From Massilia polaris (lineage in GTDB: Bacteria; Pseudomonadota; Gammaproteobacteria; Burkholderiales; Burkholderiaceae_D), in the NCBI RefSeq assembly GCF_012927275.1, contig NZ_JABBGG010000001.1, forward strand, positions 248,001-312,000: DNA of 64,000 nt, given 5' to 3'. Each line of letters opens with the position of its first letter. Positions within the stretch are counted from its first letter, which is position 1. A program made the translations under genes and the position numbers. Below are positions 48,354 to 58,392 of the stretch, one piece after another. The notes under the pieces were generated by a model. The model ran no database searches, had not been told where the DNA came from, and was given only the letters and a program-made list of their open reading frames with translations.

Positions 48354-49631
48354 ATGGCTAACGACGCCACCATTTCCGACGATTTCTTTCTTGCGCGCCA
48401 ACCGATCCTCGGACGCGACCAGTGCCTTGTCGCGTACGAATTGCTGTTCCGGACGGCCGGCTCCTGCGAAGCCAACGTCACCGACCAGGCTTCGGCTACC
48501 GCCGCAGTGATCTCGCACGCTTCGCAGCTTGGCATGGAGGTCGTGCTGGGCGGGCGGCTTGCCTTCCTCAACGTCGACGAAGTGGTGCTAATGAGCGACT
48601 TCGTGCGCTTCCTGCCGCACGAAGGCGTGATCCTCGAAATCCTTGAAACCGTCAAGGCAACGCCCGAGCTGATCGACCGCGTGGCGGAGTTGCGCGAGCT
48701 TGGCTTCAAGTTCGCGCTGGATGACGTGATCGCCGATTCCGAAGACGTCAGCAAGCTGTTCGACCTGGCCGAAGTCATCAAGATCGACCTCAAGGGCGTT
48801 GAGCGTTCGAAGCTGCCGGCGCTGGTCCGCAAATTCAGCGGACGCAAGAAAAAGCTGTTGGCCGAGAAAGTCGAGACGGTGGAGGAGTTCGAAGCCTGCC
48901 TGGAGCTGGGTTTCGATTATTTCCAGGGCTTTTATTTCGCGCGGCCAACGATCATGAGGGGCAAGAGGATCGCGCCGACCGAACTGGTCATCCTGCGCCT
49001 GCTCGACCTGATCAATTCCGACGCAAGCGACAGCGAGATCGAGATGGCGGTCAAGCGCGACGCCTCGGTCGGCCTGAATTTGCTGCGGCTGGTGAACACG
49101 CCTGCGGCCGGCTCGACCGCCGGGCATATCGATTCGCTCGGCGACGCCATCAATAAGCTCGGCCGTGACCGGCTGCAGCGCTGGCTCCAGATCCTGCTGT
49201 ATTCGAAGCCGGGCGGCAAGGTGGAGCTGAATTCGCCGCTGCTGCAAATGGCCACCACGCGCGGCAAGCTGATGGAGTTGATGGCCCAGCACCTGCGCCC
49301 TGGAATGCGCGCCTACGCCGACACGGGCTTCACGGTTGGCATCATGTCGCTGATGGACGCGCTGTTTTCGATGTCGATGGAGGACGTGCTGGAAACGGTC
49401 GAGGTGCCGGAAGAGGTGCGCGTCGCGCTGAAGGAGCGCGCTGGCGAGTTGGGCGAGATGTTGCGTGCGGTCGAGCTTCTGGAGAATCCGAACGAAGGCC
49501 CGGCGCTGACGAAAACGCTGAAGATACTTGGCGTCAGCGTGCGCCAGGTGCGCGAGATCGAGCTGCGCGCGTTCGAATGGGTTAATGAGCTGGCGCATGA
49601 AACCGTGGCGCCAAAAACGCAAGCCGCGTGA
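48354..49631 (+). CDS. EAL-like/HDOD (YuxH-type) signalling protein
   Basis: 425 residues. The N-terminal part (12-205) is an EAL-related domain starting FFLARQPILGRDQCLVAYELLFR; the canonical EAL is replaced by AYELLFR and other catalytic residues look degenerate, so cyclic di-GMP hydrolysis is doubtful. A C-terminal HDOD domain follows (about 210-400; AVKRDASVGLNLLRLVNTPA). The upstream 140 nt are AT-rich (TATAGT box). It has the same architecture as the partial gene at the left edge. Confidence 0.88.
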   Translation: MANDATISDDFFLARQPILGRDQCLVAYELLFRTAGSCEANVTDQASATAAVISHASQLGMEVVLGGRLAFLNVDEVVLMSDFVRFLPHEGVILEILETVKATPELIDRVAELRELGFKFALDDVIADSEDVSKLFDLAEVIKIDLKGVERSKLPALVRKFSGRKKKLLAEKVETVEEFEACLELGFDYFQGFYFARPTIMRGKRIAPTELVILRLLDLINSDASDSEIEMAVKRDASVGLNLLRLVNTPAAGSTAGHIDSLGDAINKLGRDRLQRWLQILLYSKPGGKVELNSPLLQMATTRGKLMELMAQHLRPGMRAYADTGFTVGIMSLMDALFSMSMEDVLETVEVPEEVRVALKERAGELGEMLRAVELLENPNEGPALTKTLKILGVSVRQVREIELRAFEWVNELAHETVAPKTQAA

Positions 49632-49685
49632 GCTTGTGCAACAACGGCGGATGACGCGCTGGGCGCCCGTCCGCCGATTTGCGTA

Positions 49686-50435
49686 CTACTGCCCCAACAA
49701 CAAGAAAACCGTCGGCTTCTTGTGGAAGTCCGGCGCCTTGCCCGCAGCCAGCGCCGCCTTCCACTTATTCGCCACCATCGTGCGCACCGACTCGGTCGGC
49801 AAGCTCAGGTCGGTCGCCACGCAGATCAGGGTGCCCGGCTGGCAACTCGCCACCAGGGCCTCGAGCAGCGCGCCATTCCGGTAGGGCGTCTCGATAAACA
49901 GCTGGGTCTGCTTCTCGTTACGTGAACGCTGCTCCAGCTCCTTCAGCCGCTTGGTGCGCAGCGCCGGATCGGTCGGCAGGTAACCGTTAAACGCGAAACT
50001 CTGTCCATTCAGGCCGCTCGCCATGACCGCCAGCAGCAGCGACGACGGCCCCACCAGCGGCCGCACGGTAATGCCATGCTGGTGCGCCAGCCGTACCAGG
50101 TCGGCGCCCGGATCGGCCACCGCGGGCACGCCCGCTTCCGACACCAGTCCCGCATCGCGCCCGGCCAGCAGCGGCGCCAGCAGCCCGGCCAGCGCGGCTG
50201 CCGGGGTGTTGACGTTCAGCTCCGCGATCTCGATTTCCTGCAGGGTTCTGGCCAGCGGATGGTCGATCGCCACCAGTTTCAGGAAGGCGCGCGCGGTCTT
50301 GGCGTTCTCGGCCACAAAGTAGTCGAGGCTGGCAGTGACGGCCTGCACATGTTCGGGAATGATGTGCGACAGCGCGCCTGGGGCGGCCTCGGTCTGGCCT
50401 AGGGTATTGGGAATCAGGTAAAGGGTGCCGGGCAT
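49686..50435 (-). CDS. RsmI-like SAM-dependent methyltransferase
   Basis: 249 residues of the tetrapyrrole methylase superfamily: GTLYLIPNTLG, VSEAGVPAVADPGADLVRLA, RPLVGPSSLLLAVMASGLNGQSFAFNGYLP and ETPYRN correspond to RsmI motifs (16S rRNA C1402 2'-O-methylation). It differs from canonical RsmI in its N-terminal segment and shorter length. It follows maf by 6 nt, so they share a transcript. Confidence 0.82.
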   Translation of the reverse strand: MPGTLYLIPNTLGQTEAAPGALSHIIPEHVQAVTASLDYFVAENAKTARAFLKLVAIDHPLARTLQEIEIAELNVNTPAAALAGLLAPLLAGRDAGLVSEAGVPAVADPGADLVRLAHQHGITVRPLVGPSSLLLAVMASGLNGQSFAFNGYLPTDPALRTKRLKELEQRSRNEKQTQLFIETPYRNGALLEALVASCQPGTLICVATDLSLPTESVRTMVANKWKAALAAGKAPDFHKKPTVFLLLGQ

Positions 50436-50441
50436 GAATGC

Positions 50442-51056
50442 TTAATTGGTAAAGAATTGAATGCCGGCCTTGCGCAGCATGCCGGTCAGGGCGATCAGCG
50501 GCAGGCCGGTGAGGGCGGTCGGGTCGGTGCTGTCGATTTTGGACAGCAGGGCAATGCCAAGTCCTTCGTTCTTGGCGCTGCCGGCGCAGTCGTAGGGCTG
50601 CTCGATGCGCAGGTAGGCGTCGAGTTCGGCGTCGGGCAGGTCGCGGAAGGTGGCGAACACCTGCACGTTTTCCAGCTGCGCGGGGCCGGTCAGCGCGGTG
50701 GCGCGGCCATCCCACACGCACAGTGCCGTATGGAACACGACGCGCTGGCCGCGCATCTTTTGCAGCTGGGCGAGGGCGGCCGCATGCGTGCCGGGTTTGC
50801 CGATCGGCTCGCCGTTGAGCGTGGCGACCTGGTCGGACCCGATGACGATGCTGCCCGGGGCCCGTTCGGCCACGGCGCGCGCCTTGGCGCAGGCCAGCCG
50901 CAGCGCGGTCGCTTCCGGCGCTTCGCCCGCCAGCGGCGACTCGTCGATGTCGGGCGCCATCACTTCGAACGGCAGGCGCAGGCGGCTCAGCAATTCACGG
51001 CGGTAGGCGGATCCCGATGCAAGAATCAGGCGCGGCTGGACGGAAGTTGGTATCAT
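50442..51056 (-). CDS. Maf-like nucleotide pyrophosphatase
   Basis: 204 residues of the Maf/YceF family, which hydrolyse modified nucleoside triphosphates. Motifs: LILASGSAYRRELL (signature S-x-x-R), APDIDES, KARAVAE, GSDQVA and LTGLPLIAL. By residue pattern and genomic neighbour (yceD, divergent) it is likely the YceF type acting on m7GTP. ATG 51056 (MIPTSVQPR) starts the conserved region. Confidence 0.9.
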   Translation of the reverse strand: MIPTSVQPRLILASGSAYRRELLSRLRLPFEVMAPDIDESPLAGEAPEATALRLACAKARAVAERAPGSIVIGSDQVATLNGEPIGKPGTHAAALAQLQKMRGQRVVFHTALCVWDGRATALTGPAQLENVQVFATFRDLPDAELDAYLRIEQPYDCAGSAKNEGLGIALLSKIDSTDPTALTGLPLIALTGMLRKAGIQFFTN

Positions 51057-51156
51057 GTGGGTCGGCCGTAAAAGAGTGGGCGCCGGCCCGGCAACCACGC
51101 GATTGTCCGGCCAGCCACAGGTCTCGCCGTGCGCCAGCAAAAAATGCGCTAAGTCT

Positions 51157-51186
51157 TTGACTCCCCGGCGAGAAGCCTGTTATTAT
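51157..51186 (+). promoter_or_regulatory. sigma-70 promoter for yceD-rpmF and the fab genes
   Basis: TTGACT at 51157-51162, 18-nt spacer, TATTAT at 51181-51186, 28 nt before the yceD ATG. Confidence 0.7.
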
Positions 51187-51214
51187 CGCAGGTTTTCCGG
51201 GGAAAATTTCTGCA

Positions 51215-51727
51215 ATGAGCGCTTTTGTCATCGACGCTTTTGAATTTAGTCGAAGCAACGGCCATCGCGACGGCGTCACGCCGGTCGCCGAAATGAGCCG
51301 GTTAAACAAGGAATGTACCGACCAGTCGGGCGAAATCGCCTGGTCCGTCGATGGCGCGACCAGCAAGCATGGTTATCCGCAATTGACCGTCGCGGTATCC
51401 GGCACGGTCCAGCTGATTTGCCAGCGCTGCCTGACACCGTTCTCGTATGAAATCGATTCGTCGACTGTGCTGATGCTGGGCGCCGACGATGCGAATGCCG
51501 ACGAGATCGAGGAAGTCGTCGACGACGAGAGCATCGACGTCATCGTCGGCAGCCGTACCTGCGATATCCGCGACCTGCTGGAAGACGAAGCCTTGCTGGC
51601 CCTGCCGCAGGCGCCAAAACACGAGGTGTGCCCGGACACGAGTCTGCTGGAAACCCTCAAGACCGACAAGCCATCGCCGTTTGCGGGGCTGAAAAACCGC
51701 GTCGGCGGACCGCTGAGCAAAGAATAG
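51215..51727 (+). CDS. yceD: YceD/DUF177 family protein
   Basis: 170 residues. The metal-binding-like pattern CQRC, with an acidic stretch and RDLLEDEALLALPQAPKHEVC, is that of DUF177/YceD, linked in E. coli to 23S rRNA accumulation. It precedes rpmF as in E. coli and plants (yceD-rpmF-plsX order). Divergent from maf. Confidence 0.93.
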   Translation: MSAFVIDAFEFSRSNGHRDGVTPVAEMSRLNKECTDQSGEIAWSVDGATSKHGYPQLTVAVSGTVQLICQRCLTPFSYEIDSSTVLMLGADDANADEIEEVVDDESIDVIVGSRTCDIRDLLEDEALLALPQAPKHEVCPDTSLLETLKTDKPSPFAGLKNRVGGPLSKE

Positions 51728-51904
51728 GCAGTACGTAGCAAACGTGTCAAACGCGTGTAGCAGTCGAGTATGGCAGTGTGTAGTGAAATGTGAGGCAGCG
51801 TTAAACATGTCGGTGAAGTAACATTTGCCGCTGGGATACTCGATAAGCATGTATTTGCAAGTCGAATGTGTTAGAATTTTAGAACTTATGTATTAGGAGT
51901 CATC

Positions 51905-52087
51905 ATGGCAGTTCAGCAGAATAAGAAGTCCCCATCGAAGCGCGGCATGCACCGTTCGCACGATTTCCTGGTTGCGCCACAACTGGGTATCGAGCCAACC
52001 ACTGGTGAAACGCACCTGCGTCACCACATCAGCCCGAACGGTTTCTACCGTGGCCGTAAAGTACTGAAGACCAAAAACGACGAGTAA
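51905..52087 (+). CDS. rpmF: 50S ribosomal protein L32
   Basis: 60 residues, [20 protein letters not shown], ending in a basic/acidic tail. Good AGGAG at the ATG. Lacks the CxxC zinc pairs of C+ L32 forms. Confidence 0.98.
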   Translation: MAVQQNKKSPSKRGMHRSHDFLVAPQLGIEPTTGETHLRHHISPNGFYRGRKVLKTKNDE

Positions 52088-52113
52088 TCGACGTTTTGTC
52101 GTCTAAGATGAAG

Positions 52114-52152
52114 GCGGTGCTACGTATTTATCGTGCGTTGCGCCGCTTTTTC
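52114..52152 (+). terminator. hairpin with U run between rpmF and plsX
   Basis: GCGGTGC (52114-52120) pairs with GCGCCGC (52140-52146) with one G-U pair, followed by TTTTTC. A partial terminator here would let L32 be expressed above the lipid genes. Confidence 0.55.
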
Positions 52153-52279
52153 TTTGTCTCCGGCTGCAATCAGTTTTTGCATACCGTCATTTTGAATTCC
52201 GCTGCATCTGGCTGGCGCCTGCCCGTGTTCAGATCGCGTCTTGCCGCCTGTAGTATTTGAATCGCGGTAACAACAACAA

Positions 52280-53341
52280 ATGACAATTAAAATTTCCATT
52301 GACTGCATGGGCGGCGATCACGGCCCCTCAGTTACTATTCCCGCGGCAATCTCATTCGTCAATCGCGAACCACAGGCAGAGCTGATCCTCGTTGGCCTGG
52401 AGGACGTGTTGCACGCGGAACTCAAGAAACACAAAGCGGACAAACATCCGCGCCTGTCGGTGCAGCACGCCTCCGAACTGGTGGAAATGGACGATCCGGT
52501 CGAAGTGGCGCTGCGCCGCAAGAAGGACTCGTCGATGCGCGTGGCGATCGAGATGGTCAAGGACGGCAAGGCTGCCGCCTGCGTCTCGGCCGGCAACACC
52601 GGCGCCCTGATGGCGGTCTCGCGCTACGTGCTCAAGACCATGCCTGGCGTCGACCGCCCGGCCATCTGCTCGATCCTGCCGAACCAGAAAAACGGCCCGA
52701 CCTACATGCTCGACCTGGGCGCGAACGTCGACTGCGAACCGCACCACCTGCACCAGTTCGCCATCATGGGTTCGGTGCTGGTGTCGGCCATGGAGGGCAT
52801 CGCGCGCCCGACCATCGGCCTGCTCAACGTCGGCACCGAAGAGATCAAAGGCAACGAGGTGGTCAAGTCGACCGCCAAGCTGCTGCGCGAAGACCATGAA
52901 CGCGGTATCCTGAATTTCTACGGCAACGTCGAAGGCAACGATATCTTCAAGGGCACCACCGACATCATCGTCTGCGATGGCTTCGTCGGCAACGTCACCC
53001 TGAAGGCGGTCGAAGGCCTTGGCCGTTTCGTCAAGGACGTGATGACCAGCGAATTCAAACGCAGCCCGCTGACGATGCTGGGCGCACTGGTCGCGCGCGG
53101 CGCGCTGAAAAACATCGGCAAGCGCTTCAACCCGTCACGCTACAACGGCGCCAGCCTGCTCGGCTTGCGCGGCCTCGTCTTCAAGAGCCATGGCGGCGCG
53201 GATTCTTACTCGTTCGAGTGGGCGATCAAACGCTCGTTCGATGCGGCAAAATATAATGTGCAAGAGCAGCTCTCGACCCTGATCGCCGAGCTGATGCCCC
53301 GCACGCCTGACCAAGACTTGACAGGCTCAACTTCCAAGTAG
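52280..53341 (+). CDS. plsX: phosphate acyltransferase PlsX
   Basis: 353 residues. PlsX makes acyl-phosphate from acyl-ACP at the start of phospholipid synthesis. Seen: [56 protein letters not shown]-like INVGTE segment, and [14 protein letters not shown]. Leader of 192 nt after rpmF with a possible attenuator. Confidence 0.97.
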   Translation: MTIKISIDCMGGDHGPSVTIPAAISFVNREPQAELILVGLEDVLHAELKKHKADKHPRLSVQHASELVEMDDPVEVALRRKKDSSMRVAIEMVKDGKAAACVSAGNTGALMAVSRYVLKTMPGVDRPAICSILPNQKNGPTYMLDLGANVDCEPHHLHQFAIMGSVLVSAMEGIARPTIGLLNVGTEEIKGNEVVKSTAKLLREDHERGILNFYGNVEGNDIFKGTTDIIVCDGFVGNVTLKAVEGLGRFVKDVMTSEFKRSPLTMLGALVARGALKNIGKRFNPSRYNGASLLGLRGLVFKSHGGADSYSFEWAIKRSFDAAKYNVQEQLSTLIAELMPRTPDQDLTGSTSK

Positions 53342-53351
53342 GACGGTTCGA

Positions 53352-54338
53352 ATGACTTTGTACAGCAAGATTATCGGCACCGGCAGCTATCTGCCAGCAC
53401 AGCGTGTTACCAACGAGGAACTGGCGGCGCAACTCGCGGCCAAGGGCATCGAGACCTCGGACGAATGGATCGTGTCGCGCAGCGGCATTTCGGCCCGCCA
53501 CTACGCGGCGCCCGACCAGATGTCGTCCGACCTCGCGGTCGAGGCCGCTAAAAAGGCGCTGGAAATGGCCGGCATGCAGCCCGGGGAAATTGACCTGGTC
53601 ATCGTGGCCAGTTCGACGCCTGACTTCCACGGCAGCTTCCCGAGCACCGCCTGCATCGTCCAGCGCAAGCTCGGCATGCACAACAACAGCGCCGCCTTCG
53701 ACGTGCAAGCCGTGTGCAGCGGCTTCGTGTACGCCGTAGCGACGGCCGACGCCTTCATCAAGGCCGGCGTTCACAAGAACGTGCTGGTGATCGGCGCCGA
53801 GGTCTTCTCGCGGATCCTGAACTTCGAAGACCGCACCACCTGCGTGCTGTTCGGCGACGGCGCCGGCGCGATCGTCATGAGCGCGTCCACCGAACCGGGC
53901 GTGCTGTCGACCAAGATGCACGCGGACGGCCGCTACGCCGATATCCTGAGCATCCCGGGCAGCCTGGCCGGCGGCGCGATCGCGGGCAGCGCCTTCCTGT
54001 ACATGGATGGCCAGGCCGTGTTCAAGCTTGCCGTGACGGTACTCGAGCAGGTCGCCAACGAAGTGCTGGCGGACGCCGGCATGACGGCATCGCAGATCGA
54101 CTGGCTGATCCCGCACCAGGCCAACATCCGCATCATGAAAAGCACCGCCAGGAAGCTCGACCTGCCGATCGAAAAGATGGTCGTCACCGTCGACCAGCAC
54201 GGCAATACCTCGGCCGCATCGGTACCGCTGGCGCTCGACAGGGCAGTGCGCGATGGCCGCGTGAAGGCAGGCGATAACGTCATGCTCGAAGCGGTTGGCG
54301 GCGGTTTCACCTGGGGCGCTGTCCTCTTCAAGATGTAA
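53352..54338 (+). CDS. fabH: 3-oxoacyl-ACP synthase III
   Basis: 328 residues. Condenses acetyl-CoA with malonyl-ACP. Catalytic Cys122 (QAVCSGF), His in IPHQAN and Asn in QHGNTSAAS complete the triad. Begins 10 nt after plsX. Confidence 0.98.
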   Translation: MTLYSKIIGTGSYLPAQRVTNEELAAQLAAKGIETSDEWIVSRSGISARHYAAPDQMSSDLAVEAAKKALEMAGMQPGEIDLVIVASSTPDFHGSFPSTACIVQRKLGMHNNSAAFDVQAVCSGFVYAVATADAFIKAGVHKNVLVIGAEVFSRILNFEDRTTCVLFGDGAGAIVMSASTEPGVLSTKMHADGRYADILSIPGSLAGGAIAGSAFLYMDGQAVFKLAVTVLEQVANEVLADAGMTASQIDWLIPHQANIRIMKSTARKLDLPIEKMVVTVDQHGNTSAASVPLALDRAVRDGRVKAGDNVMLEAVGGGFTWGAVLFKM

Positions 54339-54363
54339 GAACCAGCACGGAGAACACCAGTTC

Positions 54364-55308
54364 ATGAGTAAATTTGCATTCGTATTCACCGGCCAGGGTT
54401 CGCAGGCCGTCGGCATGCTCGGCGGTTTCGCCGGCAACGCCATCGTCGACCAGACCGTCGCCGAAGCGTCGGAAGCGCTCGGCTTCGACCTCGGCAAGCT
54501 GATCGCCGAAGGCCCGAAGGAAGACCTCGACCTGACCACCAACACCCAGCCAGTGATGCTGACGGCCGCCGTTGCCGTGTACCGCGCCTGGATCGCGGCC
54601 GGCGGCGCCAGGCCGTCGGTCGTTGCCGGACACAGCCTGGGCGAATACTCGGCGCTGGTAGCGGCCGGCGTGATCGCCTTCAAGGATGCGGTGCCGCTGG
54701 TGCGCTTCCGCGCCCAGGCAATGCAGGAAGCGGTGCCGGTCGGGCAGGGCGGCATGGCCGTCATCCTCGGCCTGACGGCTGGCGCCGTGCGCGCCGTGTG
54801 CTTTGAGGCGGCCGCGGCCGATCCATCGCTGGTGGTCGAGCCGGTCAACTTCAACGAACCGACCCAGATCGTCATCGCCGGCCACAACGCCGCGGTCGAC
54901 CGCGCCTGCGAACTGGCCAAGGCGGCCGGCGCCAAGCGCGCCATGCGGCTGTCGGTGTCGGCGCCGTTCCACTCGTCGCTGCTCAAGCCGGCGTCGGACC
55001 GCCTGCGCGACTACATGGAAAACATCACCTTCAACGCGCCGCAGATTGCCCTGATCAACAACGTCGACGTGGCGGTCGAAACCGATCCGGCCCGCATCAA
55101 GGACGCGCTGGTACGCCAGGCCGCCAACCCGGTGCGCTGGGTCGAGACGATGCAAAAGATGGCAGCTGACGGTATCACCCAGGTGATCGAATGTGCGCCA
55201 AGCAAGGTGCTGGTCGGCATGGCCAAGCGTATCGACGCCAACCTGGCCGGCGATGCGCTGGTGGACCAGGCGTCTCTCGAACGCGTGCTGTCCACATTGA
55301 ACGCGTAA
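54364..55308 (+). CDS. fabD: malonyl-CoA:ACP transacylase
   Basis: 314 residues. FVFTGQGSQAVGM and the nucleophile elbow GHSLGEYSA (Ser91) are present. ATG 54364 follows GGAGA; an upstream in-frame start would overlap fabH. Downstream of fabH by 25 nt. Confidence 0.97.
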   Translation: MSKFAFVFTGQGSQAVGMLGGFAGNAIVDQTVAEASEALGFDLGKLIAEGPKEDLDLTTNTQPVMLTAAVAVYRAWIAAGGARPSVVAGHSLGEYSALVAAGVIAFKDAVPLVRFRAQAMQEAVPVGQGGMAVILGLTAGAVRAVCFEAAAADPSLVVEPVNFNEPTQIVIAGHNAAVDRACELAKAAGAKRAMRLSVSAPFHSSLLKPASDRLRDYMENITFNAPQIALINNVDVAVETDPARIKDALVRQAANPVRWVETMQKMAADGITQVIECAPSKVLVGMAKRIDANLAGDALVDQASLERVLSTLNA

Positions 55309-55342
55309 GCTGAGAACAGAACTCTGGAATAAAAGGACAATA

Positions 55343-56080
55343 ATGAACCTGCAGAACCAAGTCGCCCTCGTTACCGGCGCATCGCGCGGCATCGGCAAGG
55401 CCATCGCCCTTGAACTGGCCCGCCAGGGCGCCAGGGTCGTCGGCACCGCCACGTCCGAATCGGGCGCCGCGGCCATTGCCGACTACCTCGCCGAATTCGG
55501 CGGCAAGGGCGCCGTACTGAACGTGACCGACGCCGCTGCCTGCAGCGCCGTCGTCGACGATGTGCAGAAGTCGTTCGGCAGCCTGTCGATCCTGGTCAAC
55601 AACGCCGGCATCACCCAGGACCAGCTGGCGATGCGCATGAAGGACGAGGAGTGGGACAGCGTCATCGCGACCAACCTGAGCGCCGTCGGCCGCATGTCGC
55701 GCCTGGTACTGCGCGGAATGATGAAGGCAAAACAAGGGCGTATTATTAACATTACCTCGGTGGTCGGCGCTTCCGGCAACCCTGGCCAGATGAACTACGC
55801 GGCGGCCAAGGCCGGCGTGGCAGGCATGAGCCGCGCGCTGGCGCGCGAGATCGGCAGCCGCAACATCACCGTCAACTGCGTCGCCCCAGGCTTCATCGAT
55901 ACCGACATGACCAAGTCGCTGTCGGAAGACCAGCACGCCTCGCTGCTGACCCAGATTCCACTGGCGCGCCTCGGCGCACCGGAAGATATTGCCCACGCCG
56001 TCGCCTTCCTGGCCGGGCCGCAAGCGGCTTACATCACCGGCACCGAACTGCATGTGAACGGCGGCATGTACATGAATTGA
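55343..56080 (+). CDS. fabG: 3-oxoacyl-ACP reductase FabG
   Basis: 245 residues of the SDR family. TGASRGIGKAIA binds NADPH, NNAGIT and the Ser-Tyr-Lys site (INITSVVG, YAAAK) are intact. Confidence 0.97.
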   Translation: MNLQNQVALVTGASRGIGKAIALELARQGARVVGTATSESGAAAIADYLAEFGGKGAVLNVTDAAACSAVVDDVQKSFGSLSILVNNAGITQDQLAMRMKDEEWDSVIATNLSAVGRMSRLVLRGMMKAKQGRIINITSVVGASGNPGQMNYAAAKAGVAGMSRALAREIGSRNITVNCVAPGFIDTDMTKSLSEDQHASLLTQIPLARLGAPEDIAHAVAFLAGPQAAYITGTELHVNGGMYMN

Positions 56081-56199
56081 TGGAATGCCTGCCGCTGTTG
56101 AGTTGCCGTGGCGCAAGCCTGGCACCGATGGCGGCTAGATCTCACCATTTAGCAGCACTTTCGGTTGAATTCGCGTCATACGCCGAAATTAGTTTTTAA

Positions 56200-56225
56200 G
56201 CGCGCAAACCTGCTAAAATGCGCGC
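56200..56225 (+). promoter_or_regulatory. possible acpP promoter within an inverted repeat
   Basis: TAAAAT at 56214-56219 looks like a -10 with no good -35. It is overlapped by exact 7-nt inverted arms GCGCGCA and TGCGCGC (56200-56206, 56219-56225). This would allow acpP-specific expression. Confidence 0.4.
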
Positions 56226-56257
56226 ACTTTCCGTAACACACACAATGGAGCCAAAAC

Positions 56258-56497
56258 ATGTCGGATATCGAACAACGCGTTAAAAAAATCGTCGCTGAGC
56301 AACTGGGTGTTGCCGAAGCGGACATCAAGATCGAATCGTCGTTCGTCGACGACCTCGGTGCTGATTCGCTCGACACCGTGGAGCTGGTGATGGCGCTGGA
56401 AGATGAGTTCGAAATGGAAATCCCTGACGAGCAGGCAGAAAAGATCACGACCGTGAAGCAAGCAATCGACTACGCTACCGCGCACGTCAAGGCCTAA
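56258..56497 (+). CDS. acpP: acyl carrier protein
   Basis: 79 residues, acidic. The phosphopantetheine Ser37 lies in [11 protein letters not shown]. Carries growing acyl chains for the neighbouring Fab enzymes. Confidence 0.98.
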   Translation: MSDIEQRVKKIVAEQLGVAEADIKIESSFVDDLGADSLDTVELVMALEDEFEMEIPDEQAEKITTVKQAIDYATAHVKA

Positions 56498-56523
56498 GCT
56501 TTATCGTTTTTGGGAGAAATCGC

Positions 56524-57771
56524 TTGAGCCGTTCACGAAACCGTCGTGTCGTTATTACCGGCCTGGGCTGCGTCTCACCTATCGGCAACACCATTGCCGA
56601 TGCGTGGAGCGCCGCCCTGGCAGGCAAGTCGGGCATCGCCAATATCACCAAGTTTGACGCGTCGACGTTCTCTACCCACTTCGCTGGCGAAGTCAAAGGG
56701 TTCAACGTCGAAGAGTACATGCCTGCCAAGGAAGCACGCCATATGGATACGTTTATCCATTACGGCATGGCAGCCGGCATCCAGGCGCTGAAGGACTCGG
56801 GGCTGGTGGTTTCCGAAGAGAATGCCGACCGCATCGGCGTGATCGTCGGCTCCGGCATCGGCGGCCTGCCGCTGATCGAAGACACCAAGCAGGATTACGA
56901 CAAGCGCGGCCCGCGCCGCATTTCGCCGTTCTTCGTGCCTGCCTCGATCATCAACATGATCTCCGGTAACCTTTCGATCATGTACGGCCTGCGCGGCCCG
57001 AACCTGTCGATCGTGACGGCCTGCACCACCGGCCTGCACAGCATCGGCGCGGCCGGCCGCCTGATCGAGTACGGCGATGCCGACGTGATGATCGCCGGCG
57101 GCGCCGAAGCCACCATTTCGCCACTTGGCCTGGGCGGTTTCGCCTCGGCCCGTGCACTGTCCTCGCGCAACGACGATCCGTCGACCGCATCGCGTCCATG
57201 GGACCGCGACCGCGATGGTTTCGTGCTGGGCGAAGGCGCCGGCGTGATGGTGCTGGAAGAGTACGAGCACGCCAAGGCGCGCGGCGCCCGCATTTATGCG
57301 GAGCTGCTGGGCTTTGGCATGAGCGCGGATGCTTACCACATGACTTCGCCTGTCGAAGACGGTAGCGGCGCCAGCCGTTGCATGGTCTCGGCACTCAAGA
57401 ATGCGGAAGTCAACCTCGACCAGGTTCACTATGTCAATGCGCACGGCACCTCGACGCCGCTGGGCGACGTAGCCGAAGTGCAGGGCATCAAGAAGACCTT
57501 TGGCGACCATGCGCAGAAGCTGGTCGTCAATTCGACCAAGTCGATGACCGGCCACTTGCTGGGCGGCGCCGGCGGCCTCGAAGCGGTGTTCACGGCGCTG
57601 GCGATCCACCACCAGGTGTCGCCACCGACGATCAACATCTTCAACCAGGATACTGCTTGCGACCTGGACTTCTGCGCCAACACGGCGCGTGAAATGAAGA
57701 TCGACATCGCGGTGAAGAACTCGTTTGGCTTCGGCGGTACCAACGGTACCCTGGTGCTCGGCAAGATCTGA
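56524..57771 (+). CDS. fabF: 3-oxoacyl-ACP synthase II
   Basis: 415 residues starting at a TTG codon behind GGGAG; no nearby ATG fits. Cys of TACTTG, His of [11 protein letters not shown] and His of [12 protein letters not shown] form the condensing triad. Extends and controls the saturation of long acyl chains. Confidence 0.97.
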   Translation: MSRSRNRRVVITGLGCVSPIGNTIADAWSAALAGKSGIANITKFDASTFSTHFAGEVKGFNVEEYMPAKEARHMDTFIHYGMAAGIQALKDSGLVVSEENADRIGVIVGSGIGGLPLIEDTKQDYDKRGPRRISPFFVPASIINMISGNLSIMYGLRGPNLSIVTACTTGLHSIGAAGRLIEYGDADVMIAGGAEATISPLGLGGFASARALSSRNDDPSTASRPWDRDRDGFVLGEGAGVMVLEEYEHAKARGARIYAELLGFGMSADAYHMTSPVEDGSGASRCMVSALKNAEVNLDQVHYVNAHGTSTPLGDVAEVQGIKKTFGDHAQKLVVNSTKSMTGHLLGGAGGLEAVFTALAIHHQVSPPTINIFNQDTACDLDFCANTAREMKIDIAVKNSFGFGGTNGTLVLGKI

Positions 57772-57787
57772 TTTAGACTGAACCTAA

Positions 57788-57850
57788 TGCGCCAATCCGT
57801 GTCATACGGGTTGGCGCAATAGTAAGCGCCGGCATCTTGCCGGCGTTTTT
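57788..57850 (+). terminator. tandem hairpins and terminator after fabF
   Basis: First hairpin 57788-57818: 13-bp stem (TGCGCCAA/TTGGCGCA plus inner pairs), no T run. Second 57827-57850: CGCCGGC, loop ATCTT, GCCGGCG, five T. Confidence 0.8.
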
Positions 57851-57900
57851 CTTTTCGCCCGACACTTTGCAGCCGGCGCGCGCATCACCACCAAGCACCC

Positions 57901-58392
57901 ATGTCCATTGCGGTTTCAGCCGTCGTCAAGCCGTCGCGCTTATTGCGCGGGGCCCTCGCCACCTATGCCGCGGCAAACCTTGCCGTGGGCGCCGCCGTGC
58001 TGTCTTGTGCGCCGGGCGCTTTCCGCGCGCCGCTGTTGATCGCCGCCTGTTGCCTGGTCGCGGCGGCCGCCGCGATGGCCGCGCTTGGCCCAGCCGGAAA
58101 GATGCGCCGGATTGATATATCTGGAGTCGGCGAGATGCATGTGACGGTACAACAGAAACAGGCGGAAACGGGCATGCACAACATGCCGTGCAAGCTGCTG
58201 CCGGGCTCTGCTGTATGGCCCCGTTTGCTGATGCTGAGGGTGCTTGGCGAGGATGGGAAGGCAGCGCTTGTGGCGGTGTTTGCGGACAGCGTCAGCGCGG
58301 AAGAGTTCCGCGCATTGGCGGTGGCGATTCGTGCAATTGGCGGACAGGAAACGCCGGATCAGGTTTTCTTCGGACCCCACAAAATACTTTGA
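57901..58392 (+). CDS. small membrane protein, YgfX-like
   Basis: 163 residues. Two hydrophobic helices (about 14-36 and 43-63, Ala-rich) precede a soluble domain with SAVWPRLLMLRVLGEDGKAALVAVFADSVSAEEFRAL. The layout (two helices, then short strand-rich tail with a D-S/A-D-S motif) recalls YgfX/CptA, but identity is weak. The fabF terminator separates it from fabF. Its stop codon overlaps the rpoE promoter. Confidence 0.6.
   Translation: MSIAVSAVVKPSRLLRGALATYAAANLAVGAAVLSCAPGAFRAPLLIAACCLVAAAAAMAALGPAGKMRRIDISGVGEMHVTVQQKQAETGMHNMPCKLLPGSAVWPRLLMLRVLGEDGKAALVAVFADSVSAEEFRALAVAIRAIGGQETPDQVFFGPHKIL

Noticed and set aside
53226-54986. 586-codon minus-strand frame opposite fabH and fabD
   Set aside because: Crosses two real genes on the other strand; no domain or ribosome binding site.
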